Below are positions 55,111 through 64,000 of a DNA stretch of 64,000 nt, piece by piece. Numbering within the stretch: the stretch's first letter is position 1; each line of letters opens with the position of its first letter. The notes beneath the pieces are model-generated. The model was not told the origin of the DNA. It was given only the letters and a program-made list of their open reading frames with translations, and ran no database searches. Source of the stretch: Agrypnia vestita (taxonomy: Eukaryota; Arthropoda; Insecta; Trichoptera; Phryganeidae). A program made the translations under genes and the position numbers. Where the stretch lies: assembly GCA_016648135.1 (NCBI GenBank), contig JADDOH010002063.1, positions 124,001 to 188,000 of the forward strand. The letters are read 5' to 3'.

Positions 55111-56685
55111 AAAACAATGAGTAATCTGACATATAATATCTAATGACAAACTTCATCAATCATTTTCACTGTCGATTCACTGCTGGGTGAAGGCTTCACT
55201 TATACAGCACTCTTTGGTCCTTTGCCAATTTTTGCCATGTCATTCCCACTGCTCCGAAACTTTTAATTCTTTGGTCTAATAAGTCTTTTTACAAAACAAC
55301 GGAAACCTTACACACTGAGTGGTGAAAAACAAAGTAAATATATTGATACGAAAGGGTAAAAGAGATTACGCAGAACCCCTCGTAATATATCAATGACGAC
55401 AATAACATGGAAGCCTCTATTACCTTCTAGAATAGCCTATAGCACTCTCGTACTATCTATTCGGAAACCGTCTACAAATGCTTGGAATAACCTAGAAGCG
55501 ACGAGAACCTTCTCACAAACACTAGAAAGAAAAAGTCATTTCAAGGGTTTGAGTGTCATTAATTGATTAGTAAATTAAATCTTCTTTTATTCAAATCTAT
55601 AAATAATATATTTCCGATCTTTTTTAAATTTAACAACCTCAATCCAATAAGAAAATAGATTTTGTGGTATAATTAACATTGAAGAAAATATCTTCGTTTA
55701 AGAATGTAAAATCATTATGTTTATCTGGTTTAACAAAAATAATACGCCATAAATCGAGGAAATCGTCTATCTCTGTGGTTGATCTGTGTGTGAACAGTGA
55801 TAGTAATTTTGAATGGTAAGTGCATGTTTTAAATTTTTTTTTAAATATAATAGGTACCCACTAAATTTTTACACTAGTATAAACTATTTTTTATGCAAAA
55901 TTTAGCAAAAAAAGTTTGTTTTAGTATTCCTTAACAATACTTTAAATATGAAATTAAAAATAAATCTATGAACATACCTATATAAAACAACAGAAATATT
56001 TATTCATATTGATGAATACAATTATCCGATGCATTAATGCCATTTCAAGTTGATAGAAATTATCTTTTGTTTTATTTCAAAATTTTATACAAAAGTAATT
56101 TTCCTTGTTTTTCTTTTTGTTACACTTATAGCTCTTATCGACTAAAAAGTCGATAATATTAGATAACAATAAAATATTATTTAATGAAAAAAAATATGTA
56201 GGATTCGAACTCTTTATTTTTTTAGATATCTCATTTCATCTTAATATTTTTTTTTTCAATTTCCTAACAAATAACATTTTGTAGTTACAAATTTTTAACT
56301 CAAAGACATCGATATGTAAGCACGTTTGCTGTATAATAATTTGTTTACACTAACTAATTAATCACGTGGTCGGAACATGCTCGTAGCGTGTTACGTACAC
56401 AAAAACCTCGGACTAAATTTGGCTTACGATTTTATTTTAGCTTACTTGTTTAGAGACTTGAGAAACAAGTATGAAATACTGGAGCAAAACCCGTTTGTTT
56501 TTTGTTGTTAAAATAACATATTTACATCAATATTTAAGTATTTCTTAATACATGTCAATAATATATTAAGTATAGAATTCAGTCGCCAAATAATATTTAC
56601 ATCCTTGTATGACATGTGTAAAAAGCAGAGAGAAATATCAATCAATATGAAACATTCTTATACAAAAAAACACACAAAACATCCA
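55111..56685. other. Spacer of 1.6 kb, possible LINE 3' scrap at 55185-55255
   Basis: CACTGCTGGGTGAAGGCTTC near 55180 resembles the complement of the GGCCTTTGCCCAGCAGTG sequence common at RTE-type LINE 3' ends. The rest is AT-rich with nothing recognised. Confidence 0.35.
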
Positions 56686-56689
56686 CACA

Positions 56690-56870
56690 CATGGAAATAA
56701 AAACAACTGTTCTAGCATTTTAATTTTCTGAGACGCGTTTCGCCTTATGAGGGCACTATCAATCTAAATATTTTACATTCAAAAATTTGTTCATAAGGCA
56801 AAACGCGTCTCAGAAAATTAAAATGATAGGACTTAAAAAACAATTGTTTTTATTTCCATATGTGTGATTA
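56690..56870. mobile_element. Foldback element, about 65-75-bp arms
   Basis: Left CATGGAAATAAAAACAACTG and TTTTAATTTTCTGAGACGCG then TTTCGCCTTATGAG pair with right CATAAGGCAAAACGCGTCTC, AGAAAATTAAAATGATAG and GTTTTTATTTCCATATG. A short loop contains CACTATCAATCTAAATATTT. A diverged relative sits at 54600-54865. Confidence 0.78.
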
Positions 56871-56874
56871 TGGA

Positions 56875-57314
56875 GTTCTACAAACTTACCTCTGAAACAA
56901 TAAAAACAAAAAATCAATACAAAATAAGCAAATGTACGTTGTTGTTGAAATGTTTTCTCGAAACTTCGTTCTTTAAAAGACTATTCCACCATAAGATTCC
57001 GCATTTGTGGACGCTGTGAAAGGTGAAAGGATTGAACCCATTTTCTTGTCATTCTTCTTATTTGCTCAACGTGGTGAGCGGGAAAACGAATATGCGCGGA
57101 ATGAAGCAGCAGGCTGCCCTGTGTGTCATATATACAAACGTATGTAACAGGACGCGTATACATATATTAGGCATCAGACATGCATAAAAGCGTGTAATCA
57201 TGTGATGTGAAGTCAGTGCATTCTGCTTTATACATATTTATCCGCCTATACTTATTAAAGCGATAAAAATAATTCGCAATGCGTGTCTTATATATACCTA
57301 CCTACATATAGCGA
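56875..57314. other. Spacer before the HSE-like array
   Basis: No gene. If the downstream array belongs to a Helitron, its 5' end should lie here or at its right edge; I could not fix a TC terminus (TCTTATATATACCTACC near 57286 is one possibility). Confidence 0.4.
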
Positions 57315-57319
57315 GACTA

Positions 57320-57337
57320 GAAGATTCCAGAACGTTC
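57320..57337. promoter_or_regulatory. HSE-like run, four perfect units
   Basis: GAA at 57320, TTC at 57325, GAA at 57330 and TTC at 57335: four inverted pentamer cores in exact 5-bp register. Three adjacent units are the usual minimum for binding of an HSF trimer. Confidence 0.6.
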
Positions 57338-57365
57338 GATAAAGCTCTAGAAAGTTCTGGAAGGA

Positions 57366-57393
57366 GAACGTTCTAGAAGATTAACGAAAGTTC
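57366..57393. promoter_or_regulatory. HSE-like run, six units with one mismatch
   Basis: Cores at 57366 (GAA), 57371 (TTC), 57376 (GAA), 57381 (TTA, one mismatch), 57386 (GAA) and 57391 (TTC). The register is unbroken over 28 bp. Same position within the monomer as the perfect six-unit run in copy 2. Confidence 0.6.
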
Positions 57394-58544
57394 TATTAGG
57401 TTTCAGACAAAGTGACGGAGTGTATCTGTGACTCTATAAGGTTCCAGAACGTTTGATAAAGTTCTGGAATGTTCTGGAAGGTGAACGTTGTAGAAGATTC
57501 TTTATTCTTCTAAAGAATGTTCTCTTACGTTCCAAACAGTATGGAGGAGAGTGAATGTGAGTCTAGAAAGTTCCAAAACGTTCATGAAGGTTCTCGAATG
57601 AAAGATTCTAGAAAGACAAAGTTCAAAAAGGTTCTAAAAGGTTCCAAACAGAGGGGCGGAGTGGGTCGTTGAACCTAGAAGGTTCTAAAACGTTCAATTA
57701 AATTCTCGAATATTCTGGAAGGAGAACGCTGTAGAAGATTCCCCAAAGATCACTAACGTTCCAAAAAGTGTGGCGGAGTGTGTCTGTGAGTCTAGAAGGT
57801 TCCAGAATGTTCGGTAAAGCTCTAAAAATTTCTGAAAAGAGAACGTTCTAGAAGATTCCTAAAAGTTCTATAAGGTTCCAAACTGAGTGGCGGAGTATGT
57901 CGGTGAGTCTAGAAGGTTCCAGAAAGTTCATTAAGGTTCTCGAATGCTTTAGAAGGAGAAAGTTTAAAAAGGTTTTATAAGGTTACTCGGTTTGGCTGAG
58001 TTCATCGGTGAGTCTAGAAGTTTCCAGAAGATTAAGAGAAGGTTCCAGAATGCTCTAGAAAGTTCTGGATGGAGAAAGTTTTAGAAAGTTCTTTAAGGTT
58101 CCAAACTGAGTTGCAGAATGTGTCACCGAGTTTTAAAGATTCCGGAAAGTTCTAGAGGATTCGGAATGCTCTAAAAAGTTCTGGAAGGAGAAAGATCTAC
58201 AAGCTATCAGAAATATCTATAAGGTTCCAAACTGAGTGGGGGCGTGCGTTGGTGGGTCTAAAAGTTCCAGAAAGAATTATAATGCTTTAGAAGGTTCTGG
58301 AAAGGGAAAGTTCTAGAAGATTCCAGGAAGTTCTATAAGATTTCGGAATGCTCTAGAAAATTTTGGAAAGTTCTCTTAGAGTGTTATGATTGAGCGCTAA
58401 AATATCTGTTGATATTTTGGCAAAGTGAAGACGGTCCAGCAAGGCAATCCAATCACAGGTGCCGAAACCAGCAAAAAAGAGACGTCAACACAATTCTATG
58501 CTTACTGAATTATGGTCCCGAGCGAAGCCGGGCCAACCAGCTAG

Positions 58545-58904
58545 TTCAATATAAACTGCTTTATAACAGTAATTTTAACTACCCTACATTCTTAATTTAA
58601 ATTGGTGTAATAAGTAAATGTAAATCAACTTTTATTTGTAAATTTAAGTAATAAATATTAGCCGAACCTGGTATTAATTTGCAATAATATAATTGTTAAA
58701 CTCATCTTAATAAATTGTGTTTTCTTGTCAACTGACATAATATTGGTTTTAATTTCACAGTATACCCATGTAACCACAGAGCCAATTATATTTACATGCT
58801 TGTATAATATATATATTTATTGCTTGTGTTTTTGTGAATAAATCCTATTGTCCTCCAACAAAATCGCCTTCTCATTGAGCCCAATTGATATCCCCATACC
58901 AATA
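58545..58904. other. Spacer, no gene seen
   Basis: AT-rich sequence between the Helitron end and the next dispersed repeat. Confidence 0.5.
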
Positions 58905-59325
58905 TATATATTAAATCGAAGGCTTTCACGGGTACAATATGTGTTAGTTCTAACTACTTTGGGGGTAACCCGCGTCAAATTCTGGTCGTCAGGACCAGTC
59001 GTCTGCCGACGTTTCGAACAGATCTCACTGTTCATCTTCAGGGCGCCTTGTCGATGAGCTGCTTCTCCAAAAAGCGTACAACCGTTTGGGTCAGGAGCTC
59101 ACCGTCAAGTGAATGTTTGAAAAATTCTGCGTCAGGTGTTTGTGGAGGAGTGGGTTTCTCCAGCGACGCCGTTAATGTGTTTTGCTCGGCTTCTAGTAAT
59201 CGGCTTCTAGTAAATATACGGATTACTACTACTTCTAGTAAATATACGGCTCGTTTCTCTGCTTATTTTATTTATGGCTCGTTATGCTGAGCGGTGATTT
59301 TCCACATTTCAATCCCCTCGTATTA
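58905..59325 (-). repeat. Dispersed repeat with hammerhead-like motif, ends shared with 47104-47216
   Basis: The left end (TCGAAGGCTTTCACGGGTAC, TTAGTTCTAACTACTTTGGG, GTAACCCGCGTCAAA) is the same sequence that forms the palindrome at 47104-47195. On the minus strand, CTGAAGA, one base, stem GAACAG/CTGTTC and GAAAC occupy 59011-59041. The right part (about 59090-59300) has weak reading frames without a domain. It could be a Penelope-like terminal region. Confidence 0.6.
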
Positions 59326-59327
59326 AT

Positions 59328-59400
59328 ATATATATAATAGGTTAAGATATATTATATATATAATAGAATATATATATATATATATATATAAAAGGTAAAA
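59328..59400. repeat. TA-rich microsatellite
   Basis: (TA)n and TATATAATA tracts interrupted by AGGTTAAGA and AGAATA. Confidence 0.85.
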
Positions 59401-59459
59401 AAAAGGTAATGCTGTATGTAAATTAAATAAAGTACATATTGCACACTGGCGACCTCTAT

Positions 59460-59650
59460 CGTAGAAAAAGTGAACACTCCACATCAAAGTGCATATAATT
59501 TATGCCCCCGGAAGCATTAATCAGTCCGTCCTGTGCCTCCGCCGGTATAGGTCGTCCTCTTGATGACGTTGAATATGAATTCAACGAAACGTCGAGAATC
59601 GTTTCTCGGAAAAACATACGTTTCGTATAAAATATCCGTAACCATTTACA
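59460..59650 (-). repeat. Dispersed repeat with hammerhead-like motif, copy 2
   Basis: Inverted relative of 32277-32460 over about 185 bp. TGATGA (59561-59566), stem GTTGAAT/ATTCAAC around ATGA, and GAAAC (59586-59590) are on the plus strand. The base before TGATGA is T where copy 1 has C, which would damage a hammerhead core. Motif and flank are otherwise well conserved between copies. Confidence 0.65.
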
Positions 59651-59924
59651 GTAAAAAAAAACTTTACAGCTAGATTAGCACTACTGCGAAAACGTATTGT
59701 GAACGCCGCGCACGTCACTTGGCGTATATTTCGATATTACTTATCAAGAAAGAAATGCGCTTTACAATGCAATAATTATATTTAAGCCATTGTATGTCCT
59801 TTTTCCTTTATCGTAGCACTTCGATTTGTATGCTGTTTTAGAGTGAGTCTTTATTACATCTCGACTTGATTATCTAAATCAATGACCTAAACATAACATC
59901 AGCCAAAGTTATCAATTTGAAAGG

Positions 59925-60540
59925 CATTCAGAAAAATCAAATCAACAAAAAAATATTATTTGGCTGCTACCGGGATTCGAACCACGGATCTCCTCCTATC
60001 CGGGGCAGGCGCTTTATCCATATAGCCGGGCTGTAGCGGCCTCTTACATTTCCACGAATATATCAACCTTATCTGTAAGTCTTATTTATTAATTGATAAC
60101 ATATATTATCAATTTTTGGAGCAATCCACTTTGTCTGCTAGGGTAGGCACAAATTAATTTGTGTAACTGCCGCTAGGAGATGCCAGAATTAACCGTTTTA
60201 ATTATTTTTTTATTTTTGGACACATTTAATACAACACACATATATTATATTCAAGAACATATTCTTATTGTGAAGTTGTATTATTTTCAGAACAAAGTTC
60301 TGTGAAAATGAAAACCAAATTTATCATCGATTAGAAAGACATACAGAAAAATCAAATCAACGAAAAAATATTTGGCTGCTACCGGGATTTGAACCACGGA
60401 TCTCCTTCTATCCGGAGCAGGCGCGTTACGTTATTATACAATTACGCTACAGCGACCTCTTTCCACAGACCTTTGCTCTGAGAAAATTGCAATTTCACAA
60501 TAAGAATGTGTTCTTAAATATAACACCAGCCTTTTATTTT
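59925..60540. repeat. Two tRNA-like repeats, the second framed by inverted repeats
   Basis: The minus strand carries two tRNA-like units about 410 bp apart (about 59961-60043 and 60374-60458). Each ends ATCCGTGGTTC(G/A)AATCCC then GGTAGCAGCC, with a B box (GGTTCGAATCC at 59973-59983; GGTTCAAATCC at 60385-60395). In copy 1 the ends GGCCGCTAC and GTAGCAGCC could pair like an acceptor stem. Both share the flank AGAAAAATCAAATCAAC(A/G)AAAAAATA. Copy 2 is additionally framed by inverted arms of about 70 bp: TTCAAGAACATATTCTTATT at about 60250 and AATAAGAATGTGTTCTTAAA at about 60499. Not functional tRNAs by my reading: anticodon arms are malformed. Confidence 0.6.
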
Positions 60541-61339
60541 CTCTATCTTTATACTCTACTGTTTCTTTATAGTACTATAGATTTCTTGTTAATAGGTTCC
60601 TAAATAAGTCTTTTAGAAAAGAGTCATTTAGGTACCTAAACAAGCAGTTTCATTAAAAAAATTATAAACTACAAAAAGTACACCAGGAGCTCTGAATGTT
60701 CCATACAACATAAAATTACGTTTAACAATACACTGGCTTACAACAAAAGCAGTTACAAGCAGTTAATTAAATAAATGCGAATAAAATATTTAAAAGAAAT
60801 GAGAACCAGATTACAAGGAACATCAAGAAGCGCGCAGCACGCTTGGAAGTTGAAATATAAACACATACTTTTTAATCATAAAAACGAACTTTCCGAGTCA
60901 CGGGGGAAATAAAACTCGTGCCGCTCAGGTGGTGAAAGGAAGGCTTTCACATATAGAATCTAAAGGAAGAAGCCGAGTACAAGAAAAACACTTTCATCAC
61001 GAAACACGTTGTGATGAAGATAGAAAATCTCAAAATGAAAGGATTCACATTTAAAATCTGAACATGATGCATCTCCAGTACAATGCTAGTCTACGTTCTT
61101 GTTGGAGCATAATAAGATTACATTTAACAATTGGTGTTGTACTTTAGGAAAAATAATAATTGTATTTAATAAAGTCTCAATCATTTATTTTAAAAATCAT
61201 TCCTTTTTTTGGCGCTCAATGTGTAGGCAGTCGCATCGACCATAAAACAGGCCGATTAGTGTGATTTTTTAATCTTTTATTAATTTATTCAAATTTTTCA
61301 ATATAGAAACGACTCAATTAATCATGAACCAAATAAGTA
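60541..61339. other. Spacer, no gene seen
   Basis: AT-rich. Nothing recognised. Confidence 0.5.
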
Positions 61340-61349
61340 CCTAATACGC

Positions 61350-61386
61350 ATGACCCACACACACACACATATACACACACACACAT
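61350..61386. repeat. (CA)n microsatellite
   Basis: ACCCACACACACACACATAT followed by ACACACACACACATA. Confidence 0.9.
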
Positions 61387-61389
61387 ACG

Positions 61390-61904
61390 GACATGTCAGT
61401 CTCTCACTACCCCTCGGCGTAGGACGAAGGCCCTATTCCGTCGAGTCATTATCATTGTCTTTACTATCGTAATTATGTATAACTTGTAATTGTTTTATCC
61501 AGCGAATGAAATAAAACATTTGACAACTTTGGAGAATTCCCGTTACATAACGGTTGATGACCCTACAGCAGTTCTCTCCTCTTTCATCGATCACCACGAA
61601 TTGGTGACGCTCAACTTCACCCCCCAAATCAATATCAATATAAATATAAAAAGATCAAAAAAAATCAATGTAAAAAGAAACCCGTGTTTCCCTATCCGCC
61701 AAGTTTTCTTCACAACCAGATACTACCACCTCCTGGTGGTTATGGTGGTAGATAGCCCTTGGTGTCACATTAAAAATGTGCGAGTTTGGTGGGTGTGGCT
61801 GAGCATGGGGGGGAGTTGGTGACGAAAATGTGCTTTATAGCACATTGTTTTGCAATAGAAGGCCGCAAGTGCTTCAGATTGCTTCAGAATAGGCCCGTCG
61901 ACTA
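61390..61904. other. Spacer before HSE-like array copy 2
   Basis: A 110-codon ORF at 61490-61822 has no recognised domain. If the following array is a Helitron inserted in a Penelope-like gene, Penelope coding sequence would be expected here, but I could not read any. Confidence 0.4.
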
Positions 61905-62080
61905 TGTCGGTAAGTCTAGACGGTTCGGGAAAAATTCACTCTAGAAAGTTCTGGAAGGAGAACTTTCTAGAAAAATCCCGAAATTTTATAAGGTTCCAAA
62001 CTAAGTGGCGGAGTGTGCAGGTGAGTCAAAAACGTATCACAATGTCCAATAAAGCTCTAGAAAATTCTATAAGGGGAGTT

Positions 62081-62103
62081 TTCTAGAAGATTCCCGAAAG
62101 TTC
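62081..62103. promoter_or_regulatory. HSE-like run, five perfect units
   Basis: TTC 62081, GAA 62086, TTC 62091, GAA 62096, TTC 62101: exact 5-bp register, no mismatch. The preceding position (62076) is GAG, one mismatch from a sixth unit. Confidence 0.65.
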
Positions 62104-62244
62104 TATAAGATTCCAAACTAAGAGGTGAGTCTAAAAAGTTGCAGAACGTTCGACAAAGGTCTTGAAAGTTCTGGTGGCGGAGTGTGTCTGTGACTCTACA
62201 CGGTTCCAGACCGTTCGATAAAGTTTAATAATGTTCTGGATGGT

Positions 62245-62272
62245 GAACGTTCAAGAAGATTCCCGAAAGTTC
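62245..62272. promoter_or_regulatory. HSE-like run, six perfect units
   Basis: GAA 62245, TTC 62250, GAA 62255, TTC 62260, GAA 62265, TTC 62270. All six cores match the heat shock element consensus and alternate orientation at exactly 5-bp steps, enough for two HSF trimers. Strongest such site in the window. Confidence 0.7.
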
Positions 62273-62851
62273 TCTAACGTTCCAAATAGTGTGGCGCAGT
62301 GTGTCTGTGAGTTTTGAAGGTTCCAGAACGTTAGATAAAACTCTTGAATGTTCTGGAAGGAAAATGATCTAGAAGATTAAAGATTACTAAAAGTTCTATA
62401 AAGTTCCAAACTGAGTAGCGGAGTGTGTCGGTGTGTGTAGAAGGTTCCAGAACGTTCATGAAGGTTCTCGATTGCTTTAAAAGTTTCTGGAAACAGAAAG
62501 TTCAAGAAGGTTCTATAAGGTTCCAAACTCAGTGGTGGAGTTGCCGGTGAGAAAGTCTGGAAAGAGAACGTTCTAGAATATTCCCAAAAGTTCTATAAGG
62601 TTGTAAACTGAGTGCGGAGTATATCATTGAGACCAGAAGATTCCAGTACGTTAGATAAAGCTCTAGAAAGGAGAACGTTCTAGTATATCATTGAGACCAG
62701 AAGATTCCAGAACGTTAGATAAAGCTCTGGAAGGAGAACGTTCTAGAATTATTCAGAAAGTTCTATAAGGTTCCAAACAAAGTGGCGGAGTGTTTCGGTG
62801 ACTGTAGAAGATTCCAGAAATTTCGATAAAGTTCTAGAATATTCTGAAGGA

Positions 62852-62869
62852 GAACGTTCTAGAAGATTC
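62852..62869. promoter_or_regulatory. HSE-like run, four perfect units
   Basis: GAA 62852, TTC 62857, GAA 62862, TTC 62867 in exact register. Confidence 0.6.
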
Positions 62870-63102
62870 TTCATTCTTCTAAAAAAAGTTCCCTAACGTT
62901 CCAAACAATGTGGTGGAGTGTGTCTGAGGGTCGAGAAGGTTCCAGAACATTCATGAAGGTTCTCGAATGTTTTAGAAGTTTCTTGAAGCAGAAAGTTCAA
63001 GAAGGTTTTATAAGGTTCCAAACTGAGTGGTGGAGTGTGTCGGTGAGTCTAGATGGATCCAGAGCGTTTGATAAAGCTTTAGAAAGTTCTGGAAGGAATA
63101 GG

Positions 63103-63125
63103 TTCTAGAAGATTCCCGAAAGTTC
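63103..63125. promoter_or_regulatory. HSE-like run, five perfect units
   Basis: TTC 63103, GAA 63108, TTC 63113, GAA 63118, TTC 63123. The 23 bases are identical to the run at 62081-62103 in a different monomer. Confidence 0.65.
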
Positions 63126-63454
63126 TTTATGGTCCCAAACTGAGTGGCAGAGTGTGTAAGTGAGTCAAGAAGTTTCCAGAACTTCCATGAAGGTTCTCGA
63201 ATGCTTTAGAAGGTTCTGGAAAGAGAAAATTCAAGAAGGTTCTAAAAGATTTCAAACTGAGTATCGGAGAATGTCGGTGAGTCTAGATGGTTCAGAACGT
63301 TCGATAAAGCTCTAGCAAGTTCTAGAAGATTTCTTTAAGGTTCCAAACAAAGTGTTTTTCTTTAAGATTCCAGAGTGTGTTAGTGACTGTAGAAGGTTTC
63401 AGAATGTTCGATAAAGTTCTAAAATGTTAAAGTTCTAAATTATGGTCCCGCTAG

Positions 63455-64000
63455 TCTACAGTATACGGAAAACCTACACATACACACTAACAGATACCTA
63501 AACGCAAAATCTAATCACAGTCTGGCTCAATTATCATCAGTCATAAATACCCTTGTTACAAGCTCAAAACGATTGTCTGATAAAGAAAACATAAATAATG
63601 AATTAATTCAATTAAAAAACACGTTGATATCCAACGGTTTTAATAAACATCTATAAACAAAGCAATTTATCGAAACAAAATCATCAAAACTCGGGATTTG
63701 CCATCCACGTCGATAGCTTTCCTGCCATACATTAAGGGAACTACTGACAAATTAAGCCGGCTCCTAAAGATAAATAATAATAAAACTATTTTTAGAACCG
63801 AAAATAAAATATCCTCTTTATTAAGATCCCCCAAAGACAGAATTCCTCCAGAGTGTATAAAATTCTCTGTTCTTCGTGTGACAAAGTATATATCGGTCGT
63901 TCGAATCGAAAAATATCATCGCGGGTAGCTGAACATAGAGTAGATGTCAAAAATAAAAGATTACTTCATCTTTAGTACAGCATGTTTTAACCGAAGGCCA
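63455..64000 (+). pseudogene. Penelope-like element, RT end and GIY-YIG endonuclease, window-truncated
   Basis: Starts in a TVYGKPTHTHTNRYLNA-like segment (VYRKPTHTxxYL is the typical Penelope motif after the RT palm). It continues SLAQLSSVINTLVTSSKRLS and NELIQLKNTLISNGF (to about 63655). After a frame change it reads IAFLPYIKGTTDKLSRLLK and SLLRSPKDRIPPE (63715-63855), then VYKILCSSCDKVYIGRSNRK (about 63857-63916) and RVAEHRVDVKNKR. The last segment carries the YIG half of the GIY-YIG nuclease and the CxxC zinc motif specific to these elements. At least three frameshifts. The 5' side is cut off by the HSE array, the 3' side by the window edge. Confidence 0.9.

Larger units (their letters stand above)
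57315..58544 (+). mobile_element. Helitron with tandem heat-shock-element-like array, copy 1
   Basis: About nine tandem monomers, anchored by GTGAGTCTAGAAGG-like starts at 57429, 57557, 57669, 57786, 57903, 58008, 58125 and 58252 (spacings 105-128, most often 117). Monomers are dense in GAA and TTC triplets set 5 bp apart in alternating orientation, the heat shock element pattern. After the array, a 3' end with hairpin CCCGAGCGAAGCCGGG (58518-58533), a short linker and CTAG at 58541-58544 before a T is a textbook Helitron terminus. The 5' end is not fixed. No protein. HSF binding is inferred from sequence only. Confidence 0.75.
61905..63454 (+). mobile_element. Helitron-like tandem heat-shock-element array, copy 2
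   Basis: About twelve or thirteen monomers of the same 117-bp type as at 57315-58544 (GTGAGTCTAGA, TTCCAGAACGTTCGATAAAG, GGAGAACGTTCTAGAAGATT, TTCTATAAGGTTCCAAACTG, AGTGGCGGAGTGTGTCGG). It ends ATTATGGTCCCGCTAG before a T. Compared with copy 1, the 20 bases forming the 3' hairpin are missing between TCCCG and CTAG, yet the CTAG|T end is kept. It directly abuts Penelope-like coding sequence. ORFs of 60-66 codons inside (for example 61904 and 62908) are repeat artefacts. Confidence 0.72.

Noticed and set aside
59961..60043. Functional tRNA gene on the minus strand
   Set aside because: An acceptor-like stem and B box exist, but the anticodon arm has a nine-base loop and poor pairing, and a diverged second copy points to a repeat.
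61490..61822. 110-codon ORF between SINE-like repeats and HSE array
   Set aside because: No domain; contains an NINININ run from ATATCAATATAAATATAA repeats, typical of low-complexity DNA.
57315..63454. CRISPR array or ordinary satellite explanation for the 117-bp repeats
   Set aside because: Monomers are contiguous with no unique spacers, so not CRISPR. A plain satellite is possible, but the Helitron-type ends at 58541-58545 and 63451-63455 and the small array size favour a mobile element.
1..64000. Endogenous viral or LTR-retrovirus-like genes
   Set aside because: Scanned readable protein blocks for gag, protease, integrase, envelope, capsid or viral polymerase patterns; all reverse transcriptase pieces are of LINE or Penelope type.

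Overview
The window is eukaryotic, AT-rich and almost certainly from an insect; Lepidoptera is my best guess. The reasons are the mix of mobile elements (CR1/Daphne-like, Jockey-like, R1-like and RTE-like LINE fragments, a mariner, a pogo-like element, a PIF/Harbinger derivative, Helitrons, a Penelope-like element and tRNA-derived SINEs) and the abundance of Helitron-like repeats with internal minisatellites. That assignment is inference. I found no intact host protein-coding gene. Every open reading frame I could assign to a family is a broken mobile-element gene, and the rest are short and unsupported.

Layout. 1-13 kb: a broken LINE reverse transcriptase, Helitron-like copies with GC/pyrimidine-rich minisatellites (family H1), a Jockey-like gag/endonuclease relic, minisatellites, a foldback element and more H1 copies, one carrying a nested MITE. 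13-18.4 kb: LINE relics, a SINE and GC-rich non-coding islands. 18.5-21.8 kb: a nested stack in which a 2.4-kb terminal-inverted-repeat (TIR) transposon encodes an unclassified, possibly RAG1-like transposase and is split by a Harbinger deletion derivative. 22-29.7 kb: foldback elements, a decayed autonomous Helitron lacking its HUH nuclease domain, a cluster of GC-rich hairpins, a second SINE copy and a LINE relic. 29.7-34.5 kb: mostly featureless, with GC islands.

34.5-35.8 kb: a nearly full-length mariner with two frameshifts. 36.6-39.8 kb: a pogo-like element interrupted by a 1.1-kb long-inverted-repeat element. 40-54 kb: three H1 copies, R1-, RTE- and Daphne-like fragments, a candidate CRE+TATA promoter and a set of nested palindromes. 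54-64 kb: foldbacks, a SINE, two large arrays of a roughly 117-bp monomer, two repeats with hammerhead-like cores, tRNA-like repeats, and the C-terminus of a Penelope-like element at the window end.

The most striking signal is the pair of arrays at 57.3-58.5 kb and 61.9-63.5 kb. Their monomers are built from inverted GAA/TTC triplets on an exact 5-bp phase, which is the architecture of heat shock elements (HSEs). One run has six consecutive perfect units. Both arrays end in a Helitron-type CTAG|T terminus. They look like Helitron-borne clusters of HSF binding sites, an insect counterpart to the HSE-carrying Helitrons reported in Caenorhabditis.
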